From assembly GCF_025802015.1 (NCBI RefSeq), contig NZ_JAOYFC010000001.1:682001-746000 (forward strand): DNA of 64,000 bases, written 5' to 3'. Positions within the stretch are counted from its first letter, which is position 1. Each line of letters opens with the position of its first letter. Both the position numbers and the translations under genes were made by a program. Under the pieces are notes generated by a model, which saw only the letters and a list, made by a program, of their open reading frames with translations, did not search any database and was not told where the DNA came from. Below, piece after piece: positions 14,282 through 21,923 of this stretch. This stretch comes from Falsihalocynthiibacter halioticoli (GTDB lineage: Bacteria; Pseudomonadota; Alphaproteobacteria; Rhodobacterales; Rhodobacteraceae).

Positions 14282-15244
14282 TTAGCCAAGCGAAGGATCG
14301 ATTTCCTTACAAGCTTTCACGAGGCCTTTTACCGCGTCGACAGAGTTGTCGAACATGGCTTGCTCTTCTTTGTTCATCTTGATGTCTACAACGCGCTCGA
14401 TGCCACCGGCGCCGATTACGGTTGGAACACCCACATACATACCTTCGAGGCCGAGAGCGCCGTCAACATAGGCTGCGCAAGGCAGAACGCGCTTCTGGTC
14501 TTTGAGGTAGGCTTCGGCCATTTCGATTGCCGATGTGGCCGGTGCGTAGAAAGCGGAGCCTGTTTTCAGCAGGCCAACGATTTCGGCGCCACCGTCGCGG
14601 GTACGCTGGATGATCGCGTCGAGCTTCTCTTGTGTGGTCCAGCCCATTTTCACGAGGTCTGGAAGCGGGATGCCTGCAACAGTCGAGTACCGTGCGAGCG
14701 GCACCATTGTGTCGCCGTGGCCGCCGAGAACAAACGCTGTGACGTCTTTCATAGAAACGTCGAACTCGGATGCGAGGAAGTGGCGGAAGCGTGCGGAGTC
14801 AAGAACGCCAGCCATGCCGCAAACTTTCTCGTGCGGAAGGCCGGAGAATTCGCGCAGCGCCCAAACCATCGCATCAAGCGGGTTGGTGATGCAGATCACG
14901 AATGCGTTCGGTGCGTGCTTTGCAATGCCTTCGCCGACGGATTTCATCACCTTGAGGTTGATGCCGAGCAGGTCGTCGCGGCTCATGCCGGGTTTACGTG
15001 CAACACCAGCGGTCACGATGCAAACATCCGCGCCAGCGATATCAGCGTAATCGGTTGTGCCCGACATAGTAGCGTCAAACCCTTCGGAAGGGCCGGACTC
15101 CGCGATGTCGAGGGCTTTGCCCTGAGGGATGCCGTCTGCGATGTCAAAGAGGACGACGTCGCCCAATTCTTTCATTGCGGCGAGGTGTGCGAGCGTGCCG
15201 CCGATTTGTCCCGAGCCGATTAACGCGATTTTGGGTCTGGCCAT
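14282..15244 (-). CDS. mdh: Malate dehydrogenase
   Basis: A 320-residue NAD-dependent malate dehydrogenase of the LDH-like type found in alphaproteobacteria. The NAD motif GSGQIGGTLAHLA is at residues ~8-20, the substrate-site region at RKPGMSRDDLLGIN, NPLDAMVW follows, and the catalytic histidine is in LGGHGDTMVPLARYS. The start at 15244 (MARPKIALIGSG) has AAGGA upstream and matches the family. The open frame runs further upstream, but that part does not look like protein. Oxidises malate to oxaloacetate in the cytosol. It has its own terminator before sucC. Confidence 0.98.
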   Translation of the reverse strand: MARPKIALIGSGQIGGTLAHLAAMKELGDVVLFDIADGIPQGKALDIAESGPSEGFDATMSGTTDYADIAGADVCIVTAGVARKPGMSRDDLLGINLKVMKSVGEGIAKHAPNAFVICITNPLDAMVWALREFSGLPHEKVCGMAGVLDSARFRHFLASEFDVSMKDVTAFVLGGHGDTMVPLARYSTVAGIPLPDLVKMGWTTQEKLDAIIQRTRDGGAEIVGLLKTGSAFYAPATSAIEMAEAYLKDQKRVLPCAAYVDGALGLEGMYVGVPTVIGAGGIERVVDIKMNKEEQAMFDNSVDAVKGLVKACKEIDPSLG

Positions 15245-15346
15245 GAATTTGATCCTTGGTCTGTTATGTCCACGAGTTTCCCTAGCCATTTGCGGCGCGT
15301 CACGCAAGTGCGCTGCACTGCGGCGCGTCTGTGGAAAAGGGGTTAC

Positions 15347-15358
15347 GTTAGCGCTATC
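15347..15358. promoter_or_regulatory. GTTAGCGCTATC palindromic element upstream of mdh
   Basis: GTTAGCGCTATC is a near-perfect palindrome 103 bp upstream of mdh and 60 bp upstream of the divergent TauE-type gene. GTTAGCGCT recurs upstream of sucC. TATAAT at 15365-15370 could be a -10 element for the plus-strand gene. LacI-family sites often have this form; assignment to any regulator is open. Confidence 0.35.
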
Positions 15359-15417
15359 GAACGTATAATGGTGTTGGGAATTACCAATAAAACACCGCGC
15401 TACAGGGCAGTTACACC

Positions 15418-16170
15418 ATGGAATTCGATCTGGTTTTTTTCGCGTTTGCCATTCCGGCTGTGCTGTTTGCGGGTATATCCAAAGGTGGTTTCGGGAGCGG
15501 CGCGGCCTTTGCGGCGACCCCGTTTTTGGCCCTGATTCTCGAGCCGGGGCAAGCGGTTGGATTGATGCTGCCACTGCTTATGCTGATGGATATCGGTGCA
15601 CTTAAGGCGTTCTGGAAGCAGTGGAATTGGGACGATGCCAAACTGATGATCCTTGGCTCGCTTCCCGGCATCCTGCTCGGCGCAGCGCTTTATAGTGTGG
15701 CTAATCCCGATGTGTTCAAGTTCTTGATTGGTCTCGTGGCGGTCGGGTTTGTGGCATATACCGCAGCGCGATCAAGCGGGCTTTTGAAGACGGCGGAGAA
15801 GCCCTTGCCGCGTGCAGCGGGGGCGATTGCAGGGGCGGTTGCGGGCTTTACAAGTTTCATTAGCCACGCGGGTGGGCCCCCTGCGGCGGTTTATCTTTTG
15901 TCGAAAAAGATGAGCAAAACTGAGTTTCAGGCCACAACAGTGATCATTTTTTGGGCGATCAACCTTATTAAGTTTGTGCCTTACCTGATGCTCGGCATCT
16001 TCAGCAAAGAAACCGCGATTGCGAATGTCTTGCTTGCACCCGTTGCGTTTCTTGGCGTGTATCTCGGGGTTATCGGGCATCGCAAAATGCCTGAAACTTG
16101 GTTCTTCCGTCTGACATATGCGTTTTTGCTGATTACGGGCTGTAAGCTGATTTGGGAAAGCCTCACCTAG
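15418..16170 (+). CDS. TauE/SafE family anion permease
   Basis: A 250-residue membrane protein with about eight predicted helices. The TauE/SafE hallmark is seen at the N-terminus (FAGISKGGFGSGAAFAATPFLALI) and repeated as GAVAGFTSFISHAGGPPAAVYLLS at about residue 140. Members export sulfite, sulfonates or other organic anions across the inner membrane; the substrate here is not evident. It is divergent from mdh and upstream of mcl2. A second, unrelated member of the superfamily lies at 34020-34937. Confidence 0.92.
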   Translation: MEFDLVFFAFAIPAVLFAGISKGGFGSGAAFAATPFLALILEPGQAVGLMLPLLMLMDIGALKAFWKQWNWDDAKLMILGSLPGILLGAALYSVANPDVFKFLIGLVAVGFVAYTAARSSGLLKTAEKPLPRAAGAIAGAVAGFTSFISHAGGPPAAVYLLSKKMSKTEFQATTVIIFWAINLIKFVPYLMLGIFSKETAIANVLLAPVAFLGVYLGVIGHRKMPETWFFRLTYAFLLITGCKLIWESLT

Positions 16171-16278
16171 GGCGGCTTTGCGGCGGGTGTGACGCGGCGA
16201 AAATTGCCGAGGCGGCGGATTTTTCTGCGTTGCGGCAAAAATAGCCTTGCCATTTTGGTGCGAATTGGGGATTGTTTG

Positions 16279-16293
16279 CGCAATATTATTGCG
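16279..16293. promoter_or_regulatory. 15-bp palindrome before mcl2
   Basis: CGCAATATTATTGCG has perfect 7-bp arms around one central T and abuts the GAGGA ribosome binding site of mcl2, whose ATG is 11 nt further on. It could be an operator for the mcl2-mch operon or a small RNA hairpin. The factor is unknown. Confidence 0.4.
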
Positions 16294-16303
16294 AGGACGA
16301 TTG

Positions 16304-17164
16304 ATGTCAGACACCATCCCCCCCAAACTTGTGCGCTCTGTTCTTTATATTCCGGCGTCCAAACCGCGCGCGCTTGAAAAGGCCAAGGGGCTGCCTGCGG
16401 ATGCGATTATCTTTGATCTAGAAGACGCTGTTTCGCCCGAAGAGAAAGTTGCTGCGCGCGCAACGCTTGCCGATGCACTCAAATTGGGCGGCTATGGAGA
16501 GCGGCTCAAGGTCGTGCGGGTGAATGGCGCGGACTCCGAGTGGGGGGCTGCAGATTTGGCGGCTCTCAAAGGGCTCGCGTTTGATGCGGTGCTGCTTCCC
16601 AAGGTTCAAACGGCGGACGATGTTGCAGCGGCGCGGAAGGTGCTTCCGGAGGTGCCGGTTTGGGCGATGATCGAAACTCCGCTTGGGGTGCTCAACGCGG
16701 CCGAAATCGCCGCTCATCCCGCGCTTGAAGCATTTGTCATGGGGACGAACGATCTTGCCAAAGAGCTCAACTGCCGTTTCCGCGCAGATCGTTTGCCGCT
16801 GATGGGGGCGCTTCAATCCTCGCTTTTGGCGGCGCGGGCGCATGGGGTTATTGCGATCGACGGTGTGTTCAACGCATTCAAAGATGACGAGGGCCTTGCC
16901 GCGGAGTGCGAGCAGGGGCGCGACCTTGGTTTTGATGGAAAAACAGTGATCCACCCCGCCCAAATTGCAACCGCCAACGCTGTCTTTTCCCCGAGCGAAG
17001 AGGCCATCGACCTTGCGAAACGCCAGATCGCGGCGTTTGACGCGGCCAAAGCAGAGGGGCAGGGCGTTGCCGTTCTGGATGGCAAGATTGTAGAGAACCT
17101 GCACGTTGCCACAGCCCGCGATATCCTCGCCAGGGCAAAGGCCATTGCGGAGCGCACGGAATAG
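16304..17164 (+). CDS. mcl2: (3S)-malyl-CoA thioesterase (CoA ester lyase family)
   Basis: A 286-residue HpcH/CitE-fold enzyme. RSVLYIPASKPRALEKAKGL, DAIIFDLEDAVSPEEK (metal-site acidic residues), MIETPLGVLNA and FDGKTVIHPAQI are the family hallmarks. Length and context fit Mcl2, which hydrolyses (3S)-malyl-CoA to malate in the ethylmalonyl-CoA pathway, rather than the ~318-residue Mcl1 lyase that cleaves beta-methylmalyl-CoA. This choice is inferred from length and the neighbouring mch. GAGGA precedes the ATG at 16304; an upstream in-frame start at 16247 lacks support. Heads the mcl2-nnrU-DUF1737-mch operon. Confidence 0.88.
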   Translation: MSDTIPPKLVRSVLYIPASKPRALEKAKGLPADAIIFDLEDAVSPEEKVAARATLADALKLGGYGERLKVVRVNGADSEWGAADLAALKGLAFDAVLLPKVQTADDVAAARKVLPEVPVWAMIETPLGVLNAAEIAAHPALEAFVMGTNDLAKELNCRFRADRLPLMGALQSSLLAARAHGVIAIDGVFNAFKDDEGLAAECEQGRDLGFDGKTVIHPAQIATANAVFSPSEEAIDLAKRQIAAFDAAKAEGQGVAVLDGKIVENLHVATARDILARAKAIAERTE

Positions 17165-17167
17165 GGG

Positions 17168-17190
17168 CAATGTGAACGAGATTCACATTG
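17168..17190 (+). promoter_or_regulatory. 9-bp inverted repeat before the NnrU gene
   Basis: CAATGTGAA and TTCACATTG form a perfect 9-bp inverted repeat with a 5-nt loop (CGAGA) in the 36-bp gap between mcl2 and the NnrU gene. It ends just before the GGAGG ribosome binding site. It may be an mRNA hairpin setting relative expression within the operon or an operator. Confidence 0.5.
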
Positions 17191-17200
17191 GGAGGTTTTT

Positions 17201-17758
17201 ATGATCTGGCTTTTTCTCGGCGTTCTACTCTGGATGGACGCGCATATGTTCAAACGGATTTTGCCACAGGTGCGCGAACGCATGGGCAATGCTGGCAAGG
17301 GCGTTGTGGCAGGCACGCTCTTATTGAGTATCGTGCTGATGGTGATCGGCTACCGCAGCGCGGAGGTTATTCCGGTTTATACGCCGATGGCGGGGATGGG
17401 GCACCTGAACAATCTGCTCATGCTCTTTTCTATTTTCCTGCTTGGTGCAGGAAGCGCTCCGGGCGTTGTGCGGACCAAGATCCGCCATCCAATGTTGACA
17501 GGTGTGATTGTTTGGGCGGTTGCGCATTTGCTGGTCAATGGCGATCTGGCCTCGATCATCCTATTCGGTGGTTTGGGTCTCTGGGCCATTGCACAGATGC
17601 TGCTTATCAATCATGCAGAGGGCGCTTGGCAACGCCCTGAAGCGGGCACTTGGGCCAGAGATTTGCGCGTCGCGGTAATTGCGATCGTGCTCTATGCGGT
17701 CATTGCCGGCATTCACACTTGGCTAGGATATAGCCCATTTCTAGGAACCTACGGATGA
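17201..17758 (+). CDS. NnrU family membrane protein
   Basis: A 185-residue inner-membrane protein with about five or six helices. The NnrU hallmark is clear: IRHPMLTGVIVWAVAHLLVNGD followed by ASIILFGGLGLWAI. NnrU was first met next to denitrification genes, but the family is widespread and its molecular role is unresolved; related proteins act on carotenoids or methylate membrane lipids. No denitrification gene is in this window. The stop overlaps the following DUF1737 start by ATGA. Confidence 0.9.
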   Translation: MIWLFLGVLLWMDAHMFKRILPQVRERMGNAGKGVVAGTLLLSIVLMVIGYRSAEVIPVYTPMAGMGHLNNLLMLFSIFLLGAGSAPGVVRTKIRHPMLTGVIVWAVAHLLVNGDLASIILFGGLGLWAIAQMLLINHAEGAWQRPEAGTWARDLRVAVIAIVLYAVIAGIHTWLGYSPFLGTYG

Positions 17759-17958
17759 AACTTTACCGACTACTCACAGAAGACGATACATCCGCATTTT
17801 GCCACAAGGTAACAGATGCGTTGAACAAGGGTTGGGAACTGCATGGCTCTCCCTCTTACGCCTTTGATCAGGCCAATGGCGTCATGCGGTGCGCGCAAGC
17901 CGTAATCAAAGAGGCCGAAGGCACATACACACCTGAAACCAAACTGGGCCAGCACTGA
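17755..17958 (+). CDS. DUF1737 domain protein
   Basis: A 67-residue cytosolic protein matching the DUF1737 family over most of its length (YRLLTEDDTSAFCHKVTDAL, NKGWELHGSPSYAFD). Function is unknown. It is translationally coupled on both sides: its ATG overlaps the NnrU stop, and its TGA overlaps the mch ATG by one base. It is therefore a fixed member of the mcl2-mch operon in this organism. Confidence 0.9.
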   Translation: MKLYRLLTEDDTSAFCHKVTDALNKGWELHGSPSYAFDQANGVMRCAQAVIKEAEGTYTPETKLGQH

Positions 17959-18986
17959 TGAAAACCAACGCGGGGCGCTTTTTCGAGGATTTTGCCGTTG
18001 GGCAAGAGATTATCCACGCTGTGCCCCGCACGCTCTCTGGCGGGGAGCGCGCGCTGTATCACGCGCTTTATCCCGCGTGCCATGCGATCCATTCGTCCGA
18101 TGAGTTTGCCCGAAGCTCCGGATTGCCCGAAGCACCGCTTGATGGGCTCATCGGTTTTCATACGGTGTTTGGCAAAACGGTGCCTGACATTTCGCTAAAT
18201 GCGGTTGCCAATCTTGGATATGCGGAGGGGCGTTTCTTAAAGCCGATTTATGCGGGTGACACGCTTCGGTCTGTCAGCGAAGTGATTGGCGTTAAGCAAA
18301 ACAGCAACGGCAAATCCGGTGTTGTCTGGGTGCGGACCACGGGGTTGAACCAGCGAGATGAGGCGGTTTTAAGCTATGTGCGCTGGGTAATGGTTAAAAA
18401 GCGTGACGTCGGCTCAGAGGCGCCAGAGACCGTAATTCCAAAGCTTAATCCTGTCGTGGCGGCGGACGACTTACCCGTTCCAAAGGGATTGAATTTTAGC
18501 GGTTATGATTTTGACCTAGCCGGAGAGCCGCATCGGTTTGCAGATTACGAAGCTGGCGAGATCATCGACCATGTAGACGGCGTAACCATCGAGGAAGCCG
18601 AGCATATGATGGCCACCCGCCTTTGGCAGAACACGGCCAAGGTGCATTTCGATACGCGGCAGCGCCCAGACGGGCGGCGGCTTATCTATGGTGGGCATGT
18701 TATGTCTCTTGCGCGGGCGCTGTCATTCAATGGATTGGCCAACGCGCAACTCATCGTCGCGATCAATGGCGGATCCCACGCGAACCCCTGTTTTGCGGGT
18801 GATACGGTCACTGCGTGGAGCGAGGTGTTGGACAAGGCGGAGGTTGGCGCGCCGGGTGTTGGCGCTTTGCGGTTGCGGCTCGTGGCGAGCAAGGGTGGAG
18901 CGGTTGGTGCGTTGAAAGACGGTGTGGGGAAATACAATCCCGACGTTCTGCTTGATTTGGATTACTGGGCCTTCGTTCCGGTCTAG
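17958..18986 (+). CDS. mch: Mesaconyl-CoA hydratase (beta-methylmalyl-CoA dehydratase)
   Basis: A 342-residue protein made of two MaoC-like hot-dog domains: residues ~5-155 (FFEDFAVGQEIIHAVPRTLS, YAGDTLRSVSEVIGV) and ~165-340 (FADYEAGEIIDHVDGVTIEE, CFAGDTVTAWSEVLDK). Length equals that of mesaconyl-CoA hydratase of Rhodobacter (~343), which hydrates mesaconyl-C1-CoA to (2R,3S)-beta-methylmalyl-CoA in the ethylmalonyl-CoA pathway. Placement after mcl2 and in a genome region with ccrA and ecm supports the call. It overlaps the DUF1737 stop by one base. Confidence 0.93.
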   Translation: MKTNAGRFFEDFAVGQEIIHAVPRTLSGGERALYHALYPACHAIHSSDEFARSSGLPEAPLDGLIGFHTVFGKTVPDISLNAVANLGYAEGRFLKPIYAGDTLRSVSEVIGVKQNSNGKSGVVWVRTTGLNQRDEAVLSYVRWVMVKKRDVGSEAPETVIPKLNPVVAADDLPVPKGLNFSGYDFDLAGEPHRFADYEAGEIIDHVDGVTIEEAEHMMATRLWQNTAKVHFDTRQRPDGRRLIYGGHVMSLARALSFNGLANAQLIVAINGGSHANPCFAGDTVTAWSEVLDKAEVGAPGVGALRLRLVASKGGAVGALKDGVGKYNPDVLLDLDYWAFVPV

Positions 18987-19077
18987 GGCAGGTCGCGGCA
19001 ACCCGAAATCTAGCCAAACCGGCACAATCCTTAGAGATTCTCTTATCTTCGCAAAAGTAGCGAATTGTTACTTTATT

Positions 19078-19108
19078 TGTGATCACGGGGTTGCAAGCTG
19101 TGATCACA
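19078..19108. promoter_or_regulatory. Doublet of TGTGATCACA-type operators upstream of sdhC
   Basis: TGTGATCACG (19078-19087) and TGTGATCACA (19099-19108) lie exactly 21 bp apart, 130-160 bp upstream of sdhC. Word, spacing and distance to the gene repeat the sucC arrangement. A likely binding site for the GntR-family TCA regulator. Confidence 0.75.
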
Positions 19109-19238
19109 TCCTGGGGTTTATCGCTAACTTGCGGCAATTTTCCCGCGATTTTACGCGCTCAAAGAGTGACAGCTTCGATTTTTCCGCTATTAGTGGCATA
19201 AACATACCAAAGGCATCACATCCTGAAAGGGAGTCCCC

Positions 19239-19622
19239 ATGGCAGATCCAAAGCAGAGCGCGCGGCCGCTCTCTCCGCATCTCACCGTCTATCGCTGGCA
19301 GATAACCGCGATCTCTTCGATCCTGACGCGGATCACAGGAAACGCATTGCTGGCGTCATTCGTGCTTGGGGTCTGGTGGCTTTTCGCAGCGGCGAGCGGG
19401 CCGGAGTATTTCGACTTCGTCAATGGCATCCTGACCTGCTGGGTTGGTGACATCATCATGACGCTCTCGGTGCTGGGCATTTGGTATCACTTCCTCGCTG
19501 GTTTGCGGCATCTCTATTATGATGCGGGCAAGGGGCTTGATATTCCGACCGCCGAGAAGCTGGGCTGGGCCTGTGTGATTGGCTCTGTCGTTCTGACCAT
19601 TCTGACAATCGTGATCGTCTAA
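19239..19622 (+). CDS. sdhC: Succinate dehydrogenase cytochrome b556 subunit
   Basis: A 127-residue membrane anchor of complex II with three helices (about 30-50, 65-88 and 103-125). The N-terminal RPLSPHLTVYRWQITAISSI holds the quinone-site Ser/Arg region, and WYHFLAGLRHLYYDAG carries the haem-ligand His. Length is normal. The ATG follows GAAAGGGAG. It is first in sdhC-sdhD-sdhA-(small ORF)-sdhB and lies 130 bp downstream of the operator doublet. Confidence 0.97.
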   Translation: MADPKQSARPLSPHLTVYRWQITAISSILTRITGNALLASFVLGVWWLFAAASGPEYFDFVNGILTCWVGDIIMTLSVLGIWYHFLAGLRHLYYDAGKGLDIPTAEKLGWACVIGSVVLTILTIVIV

Positions 19623-19632
19623 GGGGGCCGAG

Positions 19633-20004
19633 ATGCGTTATATTACAGATCGTAAACGGGCCGAAGGCCGCGGTGCATCGGGCACAGGAACCTATGACCA
19701 TTGGTACATGCAGGTAAGCGCCGTTGGCCTTGCTGTTTTGACCCCGTTCTTTGTTTACATTTTCGGCAGCGCGCTAGGCGGTACTTATGAAGAGGTGATC
19801 GCCACGTTCTCGCGCCCCATCCCTGCGATTATCACAGGCTTGATGCTTGTCTTTGGTCTTCAGCACTTCCGCAAAGGGGCGCAGATGATGATCGAGGATT
19901 ACCTGCGGGGCTTTGCCAAAAAATTCTGGATCGTGACGGTGATCCTTTTCTCTTACGGGGTAATGGCCGCTGGCCTGTTCTCCCTCGCCAAAATCGCGCT
20001 TTAA
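19633..20004 (+). CDS. sdhD: Succinate dehydrogenase membrane anchor subunit
   Basis: A 123-residue membrane protein with three helices (about 25-47, 58-78 and 97-118). The basic N-terminus (RYITDRKRAEGRGASGTGTYDHWYMQ in part) is typical of alphaproteobacterial SdhD, and LQHFRKGAQMMIEDYLRG corresponds to the quinone/haem-facing helix end. It follows sdhC by 10 bp and precedes sdhA by 12 bp. With SdhC it binds haem and ubiquinone. Confidence 0.95.
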   Translation: MRYITDRKRAEGRGASGTGTYDHWYMQVSAVGLAVLTPFFVYIFGSALGGTYEEVIATFSRPIPAIITGLMLVFGLQHFRKGAQMMIEDYLRGFAKKFWIVTVILFSYGVMAAGLFSLAKIAL

Positions 20005-20016
20005 GGAGCTGGCTCC

Positions 20017-21822
20017 ATGACTGCATATGAATATGAAACCCACGACTATGATGTAGTTGTTGTTGGTGCCGGCGGTGCCGGTTTGCGGGCGACACTCGGA
20101 ATGGCGGAGCAGGGGCTGCGTACGGCCTGTGTGACCAAGGTTTTCCCAACACGTAGCCACACTGTTGCTGCGCAAGGCGGGATTGCGGCATCGCTGTCGA
20201 ACATGGGCCCCGATAACTGGCAGTGGCATATGTATGACACGGTCAAAGGGTCGGACTGGCTCGGTGATACGGATGCGATGGAATACCTCGCTCGTGAAGC
20301 GCCCAAGGCGGTCTATGAGCTTGAGCATTACGGCGTGCCATTTTCGCGCACCGAAGAGGGCAAGATTTACCAGCGCCCCTTCGGCGGCCACACAACCGAA
20401 TTCGGCGAAGGCCCCCCCGTGCAACGGACGTGCGCCGCTGCCGACCGGACAGGCCACGCCATCCTTCACACGCTTTACGGCCAGAGCCTCAAGCACAATG
20501 CGGAGTTCTTTATCGAGTACTTCGCGATTGATCTCATCATGTCCGAAGATGGCGAATGTCAGGGCGTGGTTTGCTGGAAGCTCGACGATGGGACAATCCA
20601 CGTCTTTAACGCCAAGATGACCGTACTGGCCACCGGTGGTTACGGCCGCGCCTATTTCAGCGCCACATCGGCCCACACCTGTACGGGTGATGGCGGCGGT
20701 ATGGTGGCTCGGGCTGGCCTCGCGCTGCAGGATATGGAATTCGTGCAGTTCCACCCGACCGGCATTTACGGCTCCGGCTGTCTGATTACTGAAGGTGCGC
20801 GCGGCGAAGGTGGTTATCTCACCAACTCTGAGGGCGAACGCTTTATGGAGCGATACGCGCCGACCTACAAAGACCTCGCGCCACGCGACTATGTGAGCCG
20901 GTCGATGACCATGGAAATCCGTGAAGGCCGCGGTGTGGGCGAGGGGAAAGATCACATCCACCTCAACCTGAGCCACCTCCCGGCGGAAGCCTTGGCCGAA
21001 CGCCTTCCTGGTATTTCGGAAAGCGCCAAGATTTTCGCGGGCGTTGACGTGACCAAGGAGCCAATCCCCGTCATTCCGACCGTGCACTACAACATGGGCG
21101 GTATTCCGACGAACTACTTCGGCGAAGTGCTGAACCCGACCAAGAAAGACCCCAACGCCGTTGTGCCGGGCCTGATGGCTGTGGGTGAAGCGGGCTGTGC
21201 TTCGGTGCATGGCGCGAACCGTCTTGGTTCGAACTCGCTCATCGACCTCGTGGTGTTCGGTCGTGCCGCTGCTATCCGCGCCGGTTCCGTTGTTGATGCC
21301 GAAGCGCCGAACCCTGTGCTGAATCAAACATCGGTTGATGCCGCGCTTGATCGTTTCGACGGGCTGCGCCACGCGAAGGGCAATGTCGCCACCGCCGAGT
21401 TGCGCCTGGAGATGCAGAAAACCATGCAAGCCGACGCCGCTGTATTCCGTACCGATAAAACCCTCGCAGAGGGTGTTGAGAAGATGACGGTAATCGCAGG
21501 CAAGGTGGATGACCTCAAAGTCACAGACCGTAGCCTCGTGTGGAACAGCGACCTTATGGAAACGCTGGAACTGACCAACCTCTTGCCAAACGCGATGGCA
21601 ACGATTGTTGGCGCCGAAGCCCGTAAGGAAAGCCGCGGCGCGCACGCGCATGAAGATTATTCCGAGCGCGATGACGAAAACTGGCGTGTCCACACCATCA
21701 GCCGCGTGGATGGCAACAAGGTCGATCTGAGCTATCGTCCTGTTGTTGTTGATCCGCTGACGACCGAAAAAGAGGGTGGTATTTCGCTCAAGAAAATCGC
21801 CCCTAAAGCGCGGACGTTCTAG
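20017..21822 (+). CDS. sdhA: Succinate dehydrogenase flavoprotein subunit
   Basis: A 601-residue flavoprotein oxidising succinate to fumarate. The FAD-binding motif is VVVGAGGAGLRATLGMAE (residues ~11-28). The covalent FAD histidine is in PTRSHTVAAQGG. Substrate-site signatures QFHPTGIYGSGCLITEGARG, RDYVSRSM and the HGANRLGSNSL cap are intact. The C-terminal DENWRVHTISR...SYRPV is also conserved. Length matches family (~600). Attached to the inner membrane through SdhB and SdhCD. Confidence 0.99.
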   Translation: MTAYEYETHDYDVVVVGAGGAGLRATLGMAEQGLRTACVTKVFPTRSHTVAAQGGIAASLSNMGPDNWQWHMYDTVKGSDWLGDTDAMEYLAREAPKAVYELEHYGVPFSRTEEGKIYQRPFGGHTTEFGEGPPVQRTCAAADRTGHAILHTLYGQSLKHNAEFFIEYFAIDLIMSEDGECQGVVCWKLDDGTIHVFNAKMTVLATGGYGRAYFSATSAHTCTGDGGGMVARAGLALQDMEFVQFHPTGIYGSGCLITEGARGEGGYLTNSEGERFMERYAPTYKDLAPRDYVSRSMTMEIREGRGVGEGKDHIHLNLSHLPAEALAERLPGISESAKIFAGVDVTKEPIPVIPTVHYNMGGIPTNYFGEVLNPTKKDPNAVVPGLMAVGEAGCASVHGANRLGSNSLIDLVVFGRAAAIRAGSVVDAEAPNPVLNQTSVDAALDRFDGLRHAKGNVATAELRLEMQKTMQADAAVFRTDKTLAEGVEKMTVIAGKVDDLKVTDRSLVWNSDLMETLELTNLLPNAMATIVGAEARKESRGAHAHEDYSERDDENWRVHTISRVDGNKVDLSYRPVVVDPLTTEKEGGISLKKIAPKARTF

Positions 21823-21830
21823 GTGTGTTG

Positions 21831-21914
21831 ATGATGAAGCGCTTCACAGAAGACCGGATCAACCTTGCCCCCATGGGCGAGGTTTGTGACACCGACAAAG
21901 ATTACAGGCGTTAG
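21831..21914 (+). CDS. 27-residue small ORF between sdhA and sdhB
   Basis: The only ORF in the 101-bp sdhA-sdhB gap: 27 codons starting MMKRFTEDRINLAPMGEVC and ending in TAG ten bases before sdhB. A purine-rich TAGGTG lies before the tandem ATG. The product is charged and soluble, with one Cys and no recognised family. It lies in the operon with normal spacing, so it may be a real small protein, but its size alone cannot exclude chance. Confidence 0.4.
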   Translation: MMKRFTEDRINLAPMGEVCDTDKDYRR

Positions 21915-21923
21915 GAGTCTGAA

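Noticed and set aside
15245..15574. N-terminal extension of mdh by 110 codons
   Set aside because: Malate dehydrogenases start at MARPKIALIG; the upstream part is Arg/Pro/His-rich, runs through the promoter region and into the divergent gene.
19774..21693. A 639-codon open frame on the minus strand opposite sdhA
   Set aside because: It is antisense to a perfectly conserved SdhA; its product has no known motif and its Cys/His-rich composition is typical of antisense frames of GC-rich genes.
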